Origin: Acinetobacter baumannii
GTDB lineage: Bacteria; Pseudomonadota; Gammaproteobacteria; Pseudomonadales; Moraxellaceae
Length of the DNA: 64,000 nt
Assembly: GCF_016508585.1 (NCBI RefSeq)
Contig: NZ_JADVOP010000010.1
Coordinates: 62,001 to 126,000, forward strand
Direction of reading: 5' to 3'
Shown: positions 27,486 to 37,206 of the stretch, piece by piece
Numbering within the stretch: the first letter of the stretch is position 1
Layout of the letters: the number at the start of each line of letters is the position of its first letter
The notes under the pieces: generated by a model
Seen by the model: the letters and a program-made list of their open reading frames with translations, nothing else
The model's database searches: none
Told to the model about the DNA's origin: nothing
Translations under genes and position numbers: made by a program

Positions 27486-28670
27486 ATGTCAAAACCATAT
27501 TACGAATTTTTCTGCCCTGTAAAAGTGATTGCTGGTCATGCTGCGCTTGAGCACATTCCATTTGAACTTGCAGCATTAGGCGCTAAACGCCCGATGATCA
27601 TTACTGACAAAGGTGTTCGAGCCAATCAACTCTTGGCACCGATTGAAGCAGCCTTTGAATCTACTGAGATTGAAATCGGCGTAATCTTTGATGATGTACC
27701 TCCAGACTCTAGCCTAGAAACTGTGCGAGCTGCGGCTCAAGCCTATCGCAAAAATAATTGTGATGCGATTATTGCAGTGGGTGGGGGTTCAGTCATTGAT
27801 ACATCCAAGACTGCCAATATTCTTGTATCCGAAGGTGGTGATGATTTATTAAAATACTCAGGTGCACACAACCTCCCTCGCCCGCTCAAACCTTTTTTCG
27901 TGATCCCGACTACTTCTGGGACAGGCTCCGAAGTCACTTTGGCTGCTGTGGTATCGGATAATCAAAAAAATGTAAAACTGGCTTTTGCATCTAATTACTT
28001 AATGCCACATGCGGCTATTCTTGACCCTAGAATGACTCAGACCTTGCCACCGCATTTGACGGCAATGACGGCAATGGATGCCATGACACATGCGATTGAA
28101 GCCTATACCTGTATCGCAGCCAATCCAATCTCAGATGCCTATGCTACAGCTGCGATCAAAAAAATCAGCAAGAGTCTGTTTGATGTACTGGATAATCCAA
28201 GTGATGCCAACGGGCGCTTAGAACTTGCACAAGCATCAACTATGGCAGGAATCGCATTTTCCAACTCTATGGTTGGTATTGTTCATTCACTGGGTCATGC
28301 TTTAGGTGCAGTCGCTCACTTACCACATGGTTTATGTATGAACTTATTCCTCCCTTATGTGCTGGAATACAATAAAGAAGTGAATGGTGACAAAATCGCT
28401 GATCTGTTATTACCACTTGCTGGTGCTGATATTTATGCACAAACACCTGCCAACCAACGCGCCGATAAAGCCATAGAGATGTTGAAAACAATGCGTGATC
28501 GCATTAACAGCCTGACCAAATTGCCACGTACACTCAGTGAGACGGGTAAAGTCACTCAATCACAATTTGAAGAAATTGCAGATAAAGCACTCAATGATGG
28601 ATCAATTATTTTCAACCCTAAAGAAGCAACCCTGAAAGATTTGAAATCTATCTTAGAAAAAGCTTGGTAA
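27486..28670 (+). CDS. Iron-containing (group III) alcohol dehydrogenase
   Basis: A 394-residue NAD(P)-dependent alcohol dehydrogenase of the Fe-ADH family. The nucleotide-binding GGGS motif is at 99-102 and the PTTSGTGSEVT signature at 141-151. The metal ligands are present: D198 and H202 in AMDAMTHAIEAY, H267 in HSLGHALGA and H281 in LPHGLC. The physiological alcohol is not identifiable from sequence; relatives act on 1,3-propanediol, ethanol, lactaldehyde or 4-hydroxybutyrate. It forms a two-gene unit with the upstream SCP2-like protein and ends before a terminator. Confidence 0.93.
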   Translation: MSKPYYEFFCPVKVIAGHAALEHIPFELAALGAKRPMIITDKGVRANQLLAPIEAAFESTEIEIGVIFDDVPPDSSLETVRAAAQAYRKNNCDAIIAVGGGSVIDTSKTANILVSEGGDDLLKYSGAHNLPRPLKPFFVIPTTSGTGSEVTLAAVVSDNQKNVKLAFASNYLMPHAAILDPRMTQTLPPHLTAMTAMDAMTHAIEAYTCIAANPISDAYATAAIKKISKSLFDVLDNPSDANGRLELAQASTMAGIAFSNSMVGIVHSLGHALGAVAHLPHGLCMNLFLPYVLEYNKEVNGDKIADLLLPLAGADIYAQTPANQRADKAIEMLKTMRDRINSLTKLPRTLSETGKVTQSQFEEIADKALNDGSIIFNPKEATLKDLKSILEKAW

Positions 28671-28706
28671 TTGTTTAAAATTAAGACAATATACGCATAT
28701 GAATTG

Positions 28707-28736
28707 GCCTGATGTTTATCTAAACATCGGGCTTTT
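28707..28736 (+). terminator. Terminator after the Fe-ADH gene
   Basis: 12-bp stem GCCTGATGTTTA / TAAACATCGGGC (one G-T pair), 2-base loop, then TTTT. An ORF of 71 codons predicted here is spurious because it runs through this hairpin. Confidence 0.88.
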
Positions 28737-28868
28737 ATCTTGCAGAATGGTCAGTCAGCTATTTTTTAATCAAGATGGCATGTTTTCTGCTAAAAAAGCA
28801 AACAAAGTTACTGACAAAGGCTGCCTTTTTAGAGTAGATTGGCGCACTTTTGTTTTATTCTTTAGGGG

Positions 28869-28891
28869 GGATCGTTCGTCTCAAACGATCC
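28869..28891 (+). promoter_or_regulatory. Hairpin in the leader of the PuuP-like permease
   Basis: GGATCGTT and AACGATCC, 8-bp perfect arms with a 7-base loop, 48 bp upstream of the start codon. A second GATC-containing repeat follows. It may be an operator or an RNA structure. Confidence 0.55.
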
Positions 28892-28938
28892 TTATAAATA
28901 TGACTGATCCTTGATCAACGATTAAGAGGATAACGCCG

Positions 28939-30351
28939 TTGACAGATATCACTGGGACCCAATCCGCAGCCAAACTGAAAAAAAATCTTGTGCTGTGGCA
29001 TATCATCATTATTGGTCTAGCGTATATTCAGCCACTTACCTTATTTGATACATTCGGTTTAGTATCAGATGGAAGTCACGGACACGTTCCAACTTCATAT
29101 ATTTTTGCGCTTGTTGCCATTCTTTTAACCTCTATCAGCTATGGTCACATGATTAAGCGTTACCCTTCTTCAGGTTCTGCTTATACCTATGCACAAAAAT
29201 CAATCCATCCCAATGTCGGCTTTATGGTCGGCTGGTCATCTTGGTTAGATTATTTATTATCTCCACTCGTCAATATTATTTTGGCGGATATCTACTTAAG
29301 GGCTTTATTCCCAGACGTTAATAACTGGATATGGGTTATTGCGTTGACTGCCATTATGACAGTGATTAACTTATTTGGTTCACGTTTTGTCGCACGATTT
29401 AACAGCACCATTGTCGTTGTTCAGCTGGGCATCATCTTCTATTTTGTCTATGAAGTGTATGTCTTGCTCACGCAAGGCGTTTATGCTGATGGCACATTAA
29501 ATCCAGATAAAGCTGCATTATGGTCACTTGCTCCTTTTTGGAGTGAAATGACAACCATTGGTGCATTAATTGGAGGCGCAACGATTCTGTGCTTCTCGTT
29601 CACCGGATTTGATGCACTTTCATCACTGGCTGAAGAAACCAAAGATGCCGAGAAAACTTTGCCAAAAGCAATTTTTTCAACTGCTTTAATTGCAGGTATC
29701 ATCTTCATTGTGAGCACTTACTTTATCCAGTTATTTTTCCCGAGCAATGCAACGATTTACTTTAATCCATTGGATGAGTCTCAACCTGTGATGTTGGAAG
29801 CGTTGGGCAATACCACACTTCTCACGGCAATCACTGGTATCGCATTTAAAAAGCTGGTGCTTTATTTCGCTGTCATTGCGGTTCTTGCATCAGGAATTTC
29901 GGCACATGCTGGTGTATCTCGCTTGATGTATGTGATGGGACGTGATGGGGTAATCAACAAAAAAGTATTTGGTCATATCAGCCCGAAACTACATACCCCG
30001 ACCTATAATATTTTGATTGTCGGTGTAGTTGCACTCTCTGCGGGTTTCCTAGACCTTGAGCATATCGTTAACTTGATTAGTTTTGGTGCTTTGACCGCAT
30101 TTAGCTTTGTGAATTTCTCAGTGATTTCGCGCTACGCACTACGCGATGGCAGAACCAAATCACTGAAAGAAATCATTAATTATGTTGTCATTCCTTCACT
30201 TGGTTTTGCCAGCGTATTTTTAATGTGGCTAGAAATTGATGAAATGGCATTAAAGCTTGGATTAGCTTGGGCTGTACTGGGTGTTGCCTATTTAGCATAT
30301 AAAACTCGTGGTTTCCGCTATCCTGCTCCGCAACATAATGAGCATGAATAA
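28939..30351 (+). CDS. PuuP-like APC-family amino acid/putrescine permease
   Basis: A 470-residue, 12-segment inner-membrane transporter of the amino acid-polyamine-cation superfamily. It is strikingly like E. coli putrescine importer PuuP along its length: LAYIQPLTLFDTFG...DGHGHVPTSY, SSGSAYTYAQKSIHPNVGFMVGWSSWLDYLLSP, CFSFTGFDALSSLAEETKDAEKTLPKAIF and SGISAHAGVSRLMYVMGRDGV. Putrescine or a related amine or amino acid is thus the likely substrate; no puu genes are nearby to confirm it. Start TTG at 28939, with AAGAGGA eight bases upstream. Ends before a strong terminator. Confidence 0.88.
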   Translation: MTDITGTQSAAKLKKNLVLWHIIIIGLAYIQPLTLFDTFGLVSDGSHGHVPTSYIFALVAILLTSISYGHMIKRYPSSGSAYTYAQKSIHPNVGFMVGWSSWLDYLLSPLVNIILADIYLRALFPDVNNWIWVIALTAIMTVINLFGSRFVARFNSTIVVVQLGIIFYFVYEVYVLLTQGVYADGTLNPDKAALWSLAPFWSEMTTIGALIGGATILCFSFTGFDALSSLAEETKDAEKTLPKAIFSTALIAGIIFIVSTYFIQLFFPSNATIYFNPLDESQPVMLEALGNTTLLTAITGIAFKKLVLYFAVIAVLASGISAHAGVSRLMYVMGRDGVINKKVFGHISPKLHTPTYNILIVGVVALSAGFLDLEHIVNLISFGALTAFSFVNFSVISRYALRDGRTKSLKEIINYVVIPSLGFASVFLMWLEIDEMALKLGLAWAVLGVAYLAYKTRGFRYPAPQHNEHE

Positions 30352-30371
30352 TCAAATATTTCTAAAGTTCT

Positions 30372-30405
30372 AAAAACAAAGGCGCTTAATGCGCCTTTGT
30401 TTTTT
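30372..30405. terminator. Bidirectional terminator after the permease
   Basis: Perfect 14-bp stem AAAAACAAAGGCGC / GCGCCTTTGTTTTT with a 5-base loop, between convergent genes (permease and flavodoxin). Confidence 0.93.
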
Positions 30406-30433
30406 GGATGGGTTCCAGAAATAAAACCATGAA

Positions 30434-30988
30434 TTATGCAATAAATTTATCCGTAATGGCTTGAATACGTTTTGCATAGGCTTTTGCAGTTTCCAAATCA
30501 CCACTTGGAATTTCGTCAACACTGGCATCAGATGGCGATTGAACCAATAAGCCCACAGAACCACCTAAATTATTCACATCCTGACGTGTTGCATCTTTTG
30601 TATTGGCTGGCAACAATCCTAGACTCACCCAAATCCCCCCATGTTGAGATGCAAGCGTTTGCAATGAAATTAAGGTCACTTGCTTATCACCATTTAAACT
30701 TGCACTGTTGGTAAAACCACCAAAGATTTTGTCACTCCAAGCACGTGTAAACCAACGCTTTGAAGATGCATCAGCAAATTTTTTGAACTGCCATGGCGCA
30801 TTTGCCATATAAGTAGGTGCACCGAATACAATTGCATCAGCAGCATCTAAAGTGTCCCAATCTTGATCTTGAATGTTTCCTTCCTGATCAATTTGGATCA
30901 ATGTTGCATTAATTTCAGCTGCGAAAGTTTCTGCAACCACTTGAGTATGACCATAACCTGAATAATAAACGACAGCAATTTTTGACAT
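30434..30988 (-). CDS. Flavodoxin-like NAD(P)H-dependent FMN reductase family protein
   Basis: A 184-residue WrbA/FMN-reductase-type protein with the flavin phosphate loop SGYGHTQVVA (about 11-20) and the APTYMANAPWQFKKFADASSKRW region (about 71-93). It is a paralogue of the protein at 1382-1948. The ATG at 30988 is preceded by GAGG at good spacing; a GTG at 31012 is not needed. It lies just downstream of an SDR gene on the same strand and divergent from an HxlR regulator, a typical set for quinone or electrophile detoxification. Confidence 0.9.
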   Translation of the reverse strand: MSKIAVVYYSGYGHTQVVAETFAAEINATLIQIDQEGNIQDQDWDTLDAADAIVFGAPTYMANAPWQFKKFADASSKRWFTRAWSDKIFGGFTNSASLNGDKQVTLISLQTLASQHGGIWVSLGLLPANTKDATRQDVNNLGGSVGLLVQSPSDASVDEIPSGDLETAKAYAKRIQAITDKFIA

Positions 30989-31008
30989 GATAAGTCCTCG
31001 TGTATATG

Positions 31009-31737
31009 TCACTTTTGAATTGAATATTTGATATAGCTGGGTAATGTTGCGGTTAAATCTTTTTTCAATGCCTGTGTGGATGCTCCCACCAATACTTCAA
31101 ATGCATTGTCTTCAATTCCCTCAAATACCTGTTTTGCCACAGTAGATGGAGAAATTTTAGGAATATCGAGTGTATGGGTTAAGTCTGTATCAATAAACCC
31201 CACATGTACGCCCATCACATGAACATTAAACTGCGATAACCATTGACGAGTTGAATTGGTAAACGACCACGCCGCAGCTTTAGACACTGCATAACTGGCC
31301 AAAAGTGTACTTGGCTCCCAAGACACATCAGAAAGAATATTGACGATATAACTTTCAGACTGACTTTCAAGAATGGGGCAAAAATATTGAGTTGTATTCA
31401 TTACCCCATATAAGTTGGTTTCTAAAACAGTTTGTGTTGTTGCCACAATATTGCTTTCAACCGGGCTTTGATTAAGACGGGCAATACCCGCATTGTTCAC
31501 CAAAATATTAACGTCACCACATCGCGCTACTGCATTTTGAATGGAAATAGGATCTGTTACATCCACAACAACTGGAATCATGCCCTGTTCATTAAAATCA
31601 ACAATATTACGCATTCCTGCATATACTTTTTGGGCACCACGTCGTAAGGCTTCTTGCGCCAATGCTAAACCTAACCCCCGATTTGCACCTGTTATAAAAA
31701 TGACTGCATCTGTAATTTTCATTGCAACAATACCCAT
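31009..31737 (-). CDS. SDR family NAD(P)-dependent oxidoreductase
   Basis: A 242-residue classical short-chain dehydrogenase: cofactor motif TGANRGLG at 16-23, NNAG at 81-84, catalytic S136, Y149 and K153 (YAVSK). The substrate is unknown. The ATG at 31737 has AGGA upstream; an ATG five codons later is possible. It is followed by the flavodoxin gene 20 bp downstream and is divergent from the HxlR regulator, which probably controls both. The partner genes suggest stress- or quinone-responsive expression. Confidence 0.9.
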   Translation of the reverse strand: MGIVAMKITDAVIFITGANRGLGLALAQEALRRGAQKVYAGMRNIVDFNEQGMIPVVVDVTDPISIQNAVARCGDVNILVNNAGIARLNQSPVESNIVATTQTVLETNLYGVMNTTQYFCPILESQSESYIVNILSDVSWEPSTLLASYAVSKAAAWSFTNSTRQWLSQFNVHVMGVHVGFIDTDLTHTLDIPKISPSTVAKQVFEGIEDNAFEVLVGASTQALKKDLTATLPSYIKYSIQK

Positions 31738-31830
31738 TCATATCCTATGGTCAGTCAAAACAACTGACTAAGTCACAGGCTGTTTCAACGCTATAAATTT
31801 ATGATATACTTTTGAAATCTAGTATCAATT

Positions 31831-31848
31831 AGTTACTACTCGGTAACT
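31831..31848. promoter_or_regulatory. Candidate HxlR operator
   Basis: An inverted repeat AGTTAC-N6-GTAACT in the 154-bp space between the SDR gene and the divergent HxlR gene. HxlR/YodB-type regulators bind short TACT/AGTA-type inverted repeats, which this resembles. It lies about 44 bp upstream of the regulator start, consistent with control of both transcripts. Confidence 0.6.
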
Positions 31849-31891
31849 GGTCAATTTTTTGTTCTAAAATGCCTACACAGAGGTTGATTTT

Positions 31892-32284
31892 ATGACTAAT
31901 GCATTCAATTTTAATATTTTTCATCCTGATTGCCCGGCACGATCTTTTTTTGAAAAATTTGCAGATAAATGGATTTTATTGATCATTTATCAACTCGACC
32001 AACACTCCCAGCACTTCAACGAACTCAAAAAAAACTTGATGGGTATCTCTCCCAAAGTGCTTTCTCAAAAATTAAAAATTCTTGAAAGAGATGGCTTTAT
32101 TTCTCGCACCATTCATGAAAACAATGTCATTCGAGTTGAATATGCTTTAACAACACTGGGACATGAATTTGCCCAAACTGCGCTATCATTTAAAATCTGG
32201 GCTGAAGGAAATATGCAACATGTGATACGTGCGCAGAGGCAATTTGATTTAGTTCAAGCAAAAACTGAGCCAGCGATAATATAA
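31892..32284 (+). CDS. HxlR family winged-helix transcriptional regulator
   Basis: A 130-residue HxlR (DUF24) regulator. The N-terminal CPARSFFEKFADKWILLIIYQL has the family's single conserved Cys (C14), a redox or electrophile sensor in several members. The winged helix follows with HFNELKKNLMGISPKVLSQKLKILERDGFISR and the wing ENNVIRVEYALTTLGHEF. It is divergent from the SDR-flavodoxin pair, and a palindrome lies between them, so it very likely controls that pair. Cytoplasmic dimer. Confidence 0.92.
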   Translation: MTNAFNFNIFHPDCPARSFFEKFADKWILLIIYQLDQHSQHFNELKKNLMGISPKVLSQKLKILERDGFISRTIHENNVIRVEYALTTLGHEFAQTALSFKIWAEGNMQHVIRAQRQFDLVQAKTEPAII

Positions 32285-32411
32285 ATCACCTGTAGTGCAA
32301 AAACAGATATGATGCACTTAAATACCACCAATATGTCCCTAAACTGTATCATCGCGGGAACATATGACCTAAATAGAATTCCAACATTACAGACTGAATG
32401 GAATAACAACA

Positions 32412-32789
32412 ATGAAGATTATATTTTTCTCTATCTTGATCACGATCAGCAATCTCACTTTTGCATCTTATGAAAACTCATGTGATCTTATTGTTAAACT
32501 TTTAGAAAATACTTCAACTCGTACACTTTACATCAATAAAGATGGACTTGGTGAGATTGAGGAAACATCAATGCACATCAGAGGTGTTGTCAAAAAAGCA
32601 CAAGCAGCTGGGCGTGCGGATCATGGCTGCCAACACTATATTGGTCAAGTTATAGAAGAGAATTTAGCAAATTATCCAAATCGCTCAGAACTTAAAAAGG
32701 GAGAGAAAATTAAACTGAATATCTTAATCACAGATGACCAAGGAATGCCTAAATCTGAAACTATCACCTATTTAGAAATAAATAAATAA
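32412..32789 (+). CDS. Small secreted protein of unknown function
   Basis: A 125-residue protein with a signal peptide (about 1-18, cleavage likely after TFA) and a mature part beginning SYENSCDLIVKLLENT. It has two Cys (C24 and the Cys in HGCQHYIG) that could form a disulfide in the periplasm. No recognised domain. The ATG has no strong ribosome binding site. It is followed by the repeat element at 32874-33275. Codon usage looks native. Confidence 0.7.
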   Translation: MKIIFFSILITISNLTFASYENSCDLIVKLLENTSTRTLYINKDGLGEIEETSMHIRGVVKKAQAAGRADHGCQHYIGQVIEENLANYPNRSELKKGEKIKLNILITDDQGMPKSETITYLEINK

Positions 32790-32873
32790 CTGAAGCGATA
32801 TATCAAAACAATACATGCATGCCGTTCATCAAAATTATGTAAAAGCTAAGACATTTATTTTAAATCAATTATG

Positions 32874-33275
32874 TATAGGCAACCTGCTTTAAAACTCATA
32901 CAGTAAAAAATAATTTCTCTTGATCAATACAATGAATATATTGTTGAATCATTAAAAGCTTTCATTGCCACACTTTATATCAAAAGTTTATACAGATCTG
33001 CTTAGGCGATGCTTCACTCTTGCGCTGCAAACAAAGCAGTGCCTTGTTTTTGCTCAGATAAAAAGATAACAAAAAATTTTCACTAAGCAAAGGGTACATC
33101 CCATCCCTCCACTCAACATGGCGACATCCATGTCGCCTCACGATAGCACGACCATTCATGATTAAAAAATGCAAAAAAAAGAATGATCAAAATCTTCTAA
33201 AAAGTGTGAGGTTCATTGGATATCAATGATTGATATCAAAATCAATTGCATGAATAATTAGGTGGTTTGACTATA
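32874..33275 (+). repeat. MITE-like repeat, copy 1 (about 400 bp)
   Basis: It matches copy 2 (52144-52540) across its length and copy 3 (60067-60266, minus strand) in its left half. Left end TATAGGCAACCTGC; right end, read inward, TATAGTCAAACC: imperfect terminal inverted repeats. Inside are a perfect 8-bp-arm palindrome GGCGACAT-CC-ATGTCGCC (33120-33137) and a degenerate AAACAAAGCA/TGCCTTGTTT pair. The 64-codon minus-strand frame at 32980-33174 lies within the repeat and is not regarded as a gene. Confidence 0.75.
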
Positions 33276-33367
33276 TTGGGTATATTGTGAAGAAATGGAA
33301 AAATTAAAGCCTGTAAATAAATGGTCTAATCACTAAATATAAAAGTATTCTGCTTTGCAAAATTAAG

Positions 33368-33724
33368 TTAATTATCTAAACAATAAATTTCATTTTCCGC
33401 TAAAGTTTTTTTTGCTTGCTCAGTTGTCTTTCTTAAGAAAGTTCCAGATTTAACTTCCATACGCTCATCTTCATCTAAATACTGTTGATTCTCTTCTAAA
33501 ATTGAGTTCATTTCACTTGTATGATCTTTAACAACTTTACATAAAGCTTGATTATAGATTTCAGGAGTTTTGCTATTTTGTTTTAGATAGAGAAAAAACA
33601 TAAATTTTTTCTCAAAAGATGTCGTTATTTGATCCATTTTTATCCGAATTTCATCAGGATAAGCATAAATTTGCAATGGTAAAATACAGCATATAAAAGC
33701 AATAGTAATTTTTTTATTTTCCAC
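33368..33724 (-). CDS. Small exported protein of unknown function
   Basis: A 118-residue protein with a signal peptide (about 1-20, MENKKITIAFICCILPLQ then YAY) and a helical, charged mature part containing two Cys that might pair. No known domain. Start is GTG at 33724 with little ribosome binding site, which lowers confidence. A perfect 15-bp-arm palindrome lies 13 bp upstream of the start codon and may be its operator. The gene is flanked by the repeat copy and trmL. Confidence 0.6.
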   Translation of the reverse strand: MENKKITIAFICCILPLQIYAYPDEIRIKMDQITTSFEKKFMFFLYLKQNSKTPEIYNQALCKVVKDHTSEMNSILEENQQYLDEDERMEVKSGTFLRKTTEQAKKTLAENEIYCLDN

Positions 33725-33736
33725 TTAAATTCACAC

Positions 33737-33768
33737 ATATAAAAGTAAGTAACTACTTACTTTTATAT
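33737..33768. repeat. Perfect 32-bp palindrome (15-bp arms)
   Basis: ATATAAAAGTAAGTA, centre AC, then TACTTACTTTTATAT. It lies between the trmL stop and the start of the small exported protein. Its inner AGTAAGTA..TACTTACT core looks like a TetR-type operator; it could also act as a terminator hairpin for trmL, but no T run follows. Confidence 0.7.
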
Positions 33769-33806
33769 CATGGCTAAAAGCTGAAACCTACTTTTTTGAA
33801 GCCTTA

Positions 33807-34289
33807 CTAATCAACTAACTCTTTAAAATCTTGCTGGCGCCATGCTTCATAAAGAATCACCGCAGTCGCATTGGATAAATTCAAACTGCGTGAATTCGGT
33901 GCCATAGGTAAGCGAATCCAATGTTGCTGAGGAAACATCATTCTAACATCTTCAGGTAAACCCCGTGTTTCTGGTCCCATTAGCAAAGCAACAGGACGAT
34001 TTAAATCCGAGGTATGCGGTGTCTCAGTACCTTTGGTGGTCAAAGGATAAATCGCATCAAGGTCAATCCCTTGACCCTTTAAATGTACCAAACATTCTGC
34101 AAAGTTTTCCCAAACTTTCATATGTGCCCATTCATGATAATCCAGCCCAGCACGGCGCAACTTCTTATCATCCAACTCAAAACCCAAAGGTTTGACAAGA
34201 TGCAATTGTGCACCGGTATTGGCACATAAACGAATGATATTCCCTGTATTTGCAGGAATTTCAGGCTCGTATAAAACAACATGAATCAC
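33807..34289 (-). CDS. trmL: tRNA (cytidine(34)-2'-O)-methyltransferase TrmL
   Basis: TrmL 2'-O-methylates the wobble nucleotide of tRNA-Leu species. It is a minimal SPOUT (trefoil-knot) methyltransferase of 160 residues. Typical features are EPEIPANTGNIIRLCANTG near the N-terminus, LLMGPETRGLP (about 102-112) and the knot motif IRLPMAPNSRSLNLSNATAVILYEAWRQ (about 125-152). The start is GTG at 34289, giving MIHVVLYEPEIP. Third gene of a serS-cysG-trmL run on the minus strand. Confidence 0.95.
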   Translation of the reverse strand: MIHVVLYEPEIPANTGNIIRLCANTGAQLHLVKPLGFELDDKKLRRAGLDYHEWAHMKVWENFAECLVHLKGQGIDLDAIYPLTTKGTETPHTSDLNRPVALLMGPETRGLPEDVRMMFPQQHWIRLPMAPNSRSLNLSNATAVILYEAWRQQDFKELVD

Positions 34290-34371
34290 GGAAGATCTCT
34301 ACTTTTCAGAATCCAACCCAAATACTTAAAAAAGAGAATGTCTCTCTCATCAATAAAGGATTAGAAAGATT

Positions 34372-35745
34372 TTATTGCCACTGTAATTGTTCGCGCAAAC
34401 TCACCACTTCACCAATAATGGTTAAAGTAGGTGCTTGAATATGGTTTTCTTCAACTTTAGAGGCGATGTCAGCCAAAGTCCCCACCACAACCTTTTGATC
34501 AGGTGTTGTACCTTTGGAAATTAAAGCCACTGGCATATTTGGTCGTTGACCATGCGCAATCAGATTTTCACAAATTTTTTCCAAGCCGACCAAGCCCATA
34601 TATAAAACCAGTGTTTGGTTTTCATAAACCAACTCACGCCATGGCAGCTCAGGCGAACCTTCTTTTAAATGCCCCGTCAAAAACCGTACACTCTGTGCAT
34701 AATCTCGGTGTGTGAGTGGAATCCCTGCATATGCAGAACAACCTGAAGCAGCTGTTACACCAGGCACAACTTGAAAGGCAATATTTGCAGTGAAAAGCTC
34801 TTGGATTTCCTCACCACCCCGTCCAAAAATAAACGGATCACCACCTTTCAACCGACATACACGCTTACCTTCAGTGGCGTATCTGACCAATAAAGCGTTG
34901 ATTCCATCTTGAGGTACAGAATGATTGGATCGCGCCTTACCGACGTATATTTTTTCTGCATCACGTCGGCATAATTCCAATATTGGTGGTGAAACCAAAC
35001 GGTCATAAATCACCACATCCGCTTGCTGCATCAGTCTCAAGGCTTTTAACGTTAAAAGCTCGGGATCACCCGGACCCGCCCCCACCAAATACACTTCGCC
35101 TTTCGGCTTTTGCCATTTGTCTAAGGCTTGTTCAATCAGACGATCTGCCTCGATCAAGTTGTCATTGAATACCTGTTCTTTTAAAGGACTGGCATATAAA
35201 TCTTCCCAAAAAATGCGACGCTCATCCGGATTGCTAATGTGTTCTTTCACCACTTTGCGCCATTTCCCAGAAAAATCAGCAAGTTTCCCCATACCATGCG
35301 GAATCGCAGCTTCAAGTTGAGTACGAATTTGTCTGGAAAGAACAGGAGAAGCACCATTGGTCGCAATCGAAACCACCAGTGGGGAACGATCAATAATGGC
35401 AGGCACCATGAAACGACAGTGTGGAGGATCATCTACACTGTTAACCAAAACATTGAGATCTTCACATGTTTCAAAGACAGCTTGATTGACGGCATTATCA
35501 TTGGTTGCAGCGATGACCAAGCGATAATGACTTAGGCTATTTCGTGAATCAAATTTTTCGGGATGATACTGCCCATGTGTAGAATGAACAATCTCTAAAA
35601 GCTCTGCCGCTATATCAGGTGCAACCACATGAATAACAGCACCCGATTTAGCCAATAATACTGCTTTGCGGTAGGCAATATGTCCACCGCCTACAATCAG
35701 ACAAGGTTGCCCTTGTAATTTTAATGAAATTGGAAAAATTTCCAC
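34372..35745 (-). CDS. cysG: Siroheme synthase CysG (trifunctional)
   Basis: CysG methylates uroporphyrinogen III, oxidises precorrin-2 and inserts iron to give siroheme for sulfite/nitrite reductase. The N-terminal CysG-B domain has LIVGGGHIAYRKA; the C-terminal CysG-A SAM-dependent methyltransferase starts at LVGAGPGDPELLTLKALR and includes VYVGK-like IYVGKARSNH and VPGVTAASGCSAYAGIPLTHR. The start is GTG at 35745, with GAGGA upstream, which gives 457 residues, exactly the E. coli CysG length; the longer TTG frame is rejected. It lies between serS and trmL. Confidence 0.96.
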   Translation of the reverse strand: MEIFPISLKLQGQPCLIVGGGHIAYRKAVLLAKSGAVIHVVAPDIAAELLEIVHSTHGQYHPEKFDSRNSLSHYRLVIAATNDNAVNQAVFETCEDLNVLVNSVDDPPHCRFMVPAIIDRSPLVVSIATNGASPVLSRQIRTQLEAAIPHGMGKLADFSGKWRKVVKEHISNPDERRIFWEDLYASPLKEQVFNDNLIEADRLIEQALDKWQKPKGEVYLVGAGPGDPELLTLKALRLMQQADVVIYDRLVSPPILELCRRDAEKIYVGKARSNHSVPQDGINALLVRYATEGKRVCRLKGGDPFIFGRGGEEIQELFTANIAFQVVPGVTAASGCSAYAGIPLTHRDYAQSVRFLTGHLKEGSPELPWRELVYENQTLVLYMGLVGLEKICENLIAHGQRPNMPVALISKGTTPDQKVVVGTLADIASKVEENHIQAPTLTIIGEVVSLREQLQWQ

Positions 35746-35825
35746 AGTGTTCCTCAAAAGTTCAGGTCTGATTGTAGCAAGCAATATTTATGAACAAACG
35801 ATCTAATTAATTGAACAAACATTCA

Positions 35826-37142
<1,317 letters not shown>

Positions 37143-37206
37143 TCACTGCAAAAAATACAGTGACAGCGTATTACACAACTGCGAATTGTATGATTTGGCA
37201 ACATAT

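Noticed and set aside
28699-28914. 71-codon ORF after the Fe-ADH gene
   Set aside because: It crosses a clear terminator hairpin and lacks a ribosome binding site and family resemblance.
32980-33174. 64-codon minus-strand ORF inside repeat copy 1
   Set aside because: In repeat copy 2 the equivalent frame is interrupted by stop codons, so it is probably a chance or degraded frame of the repeat.
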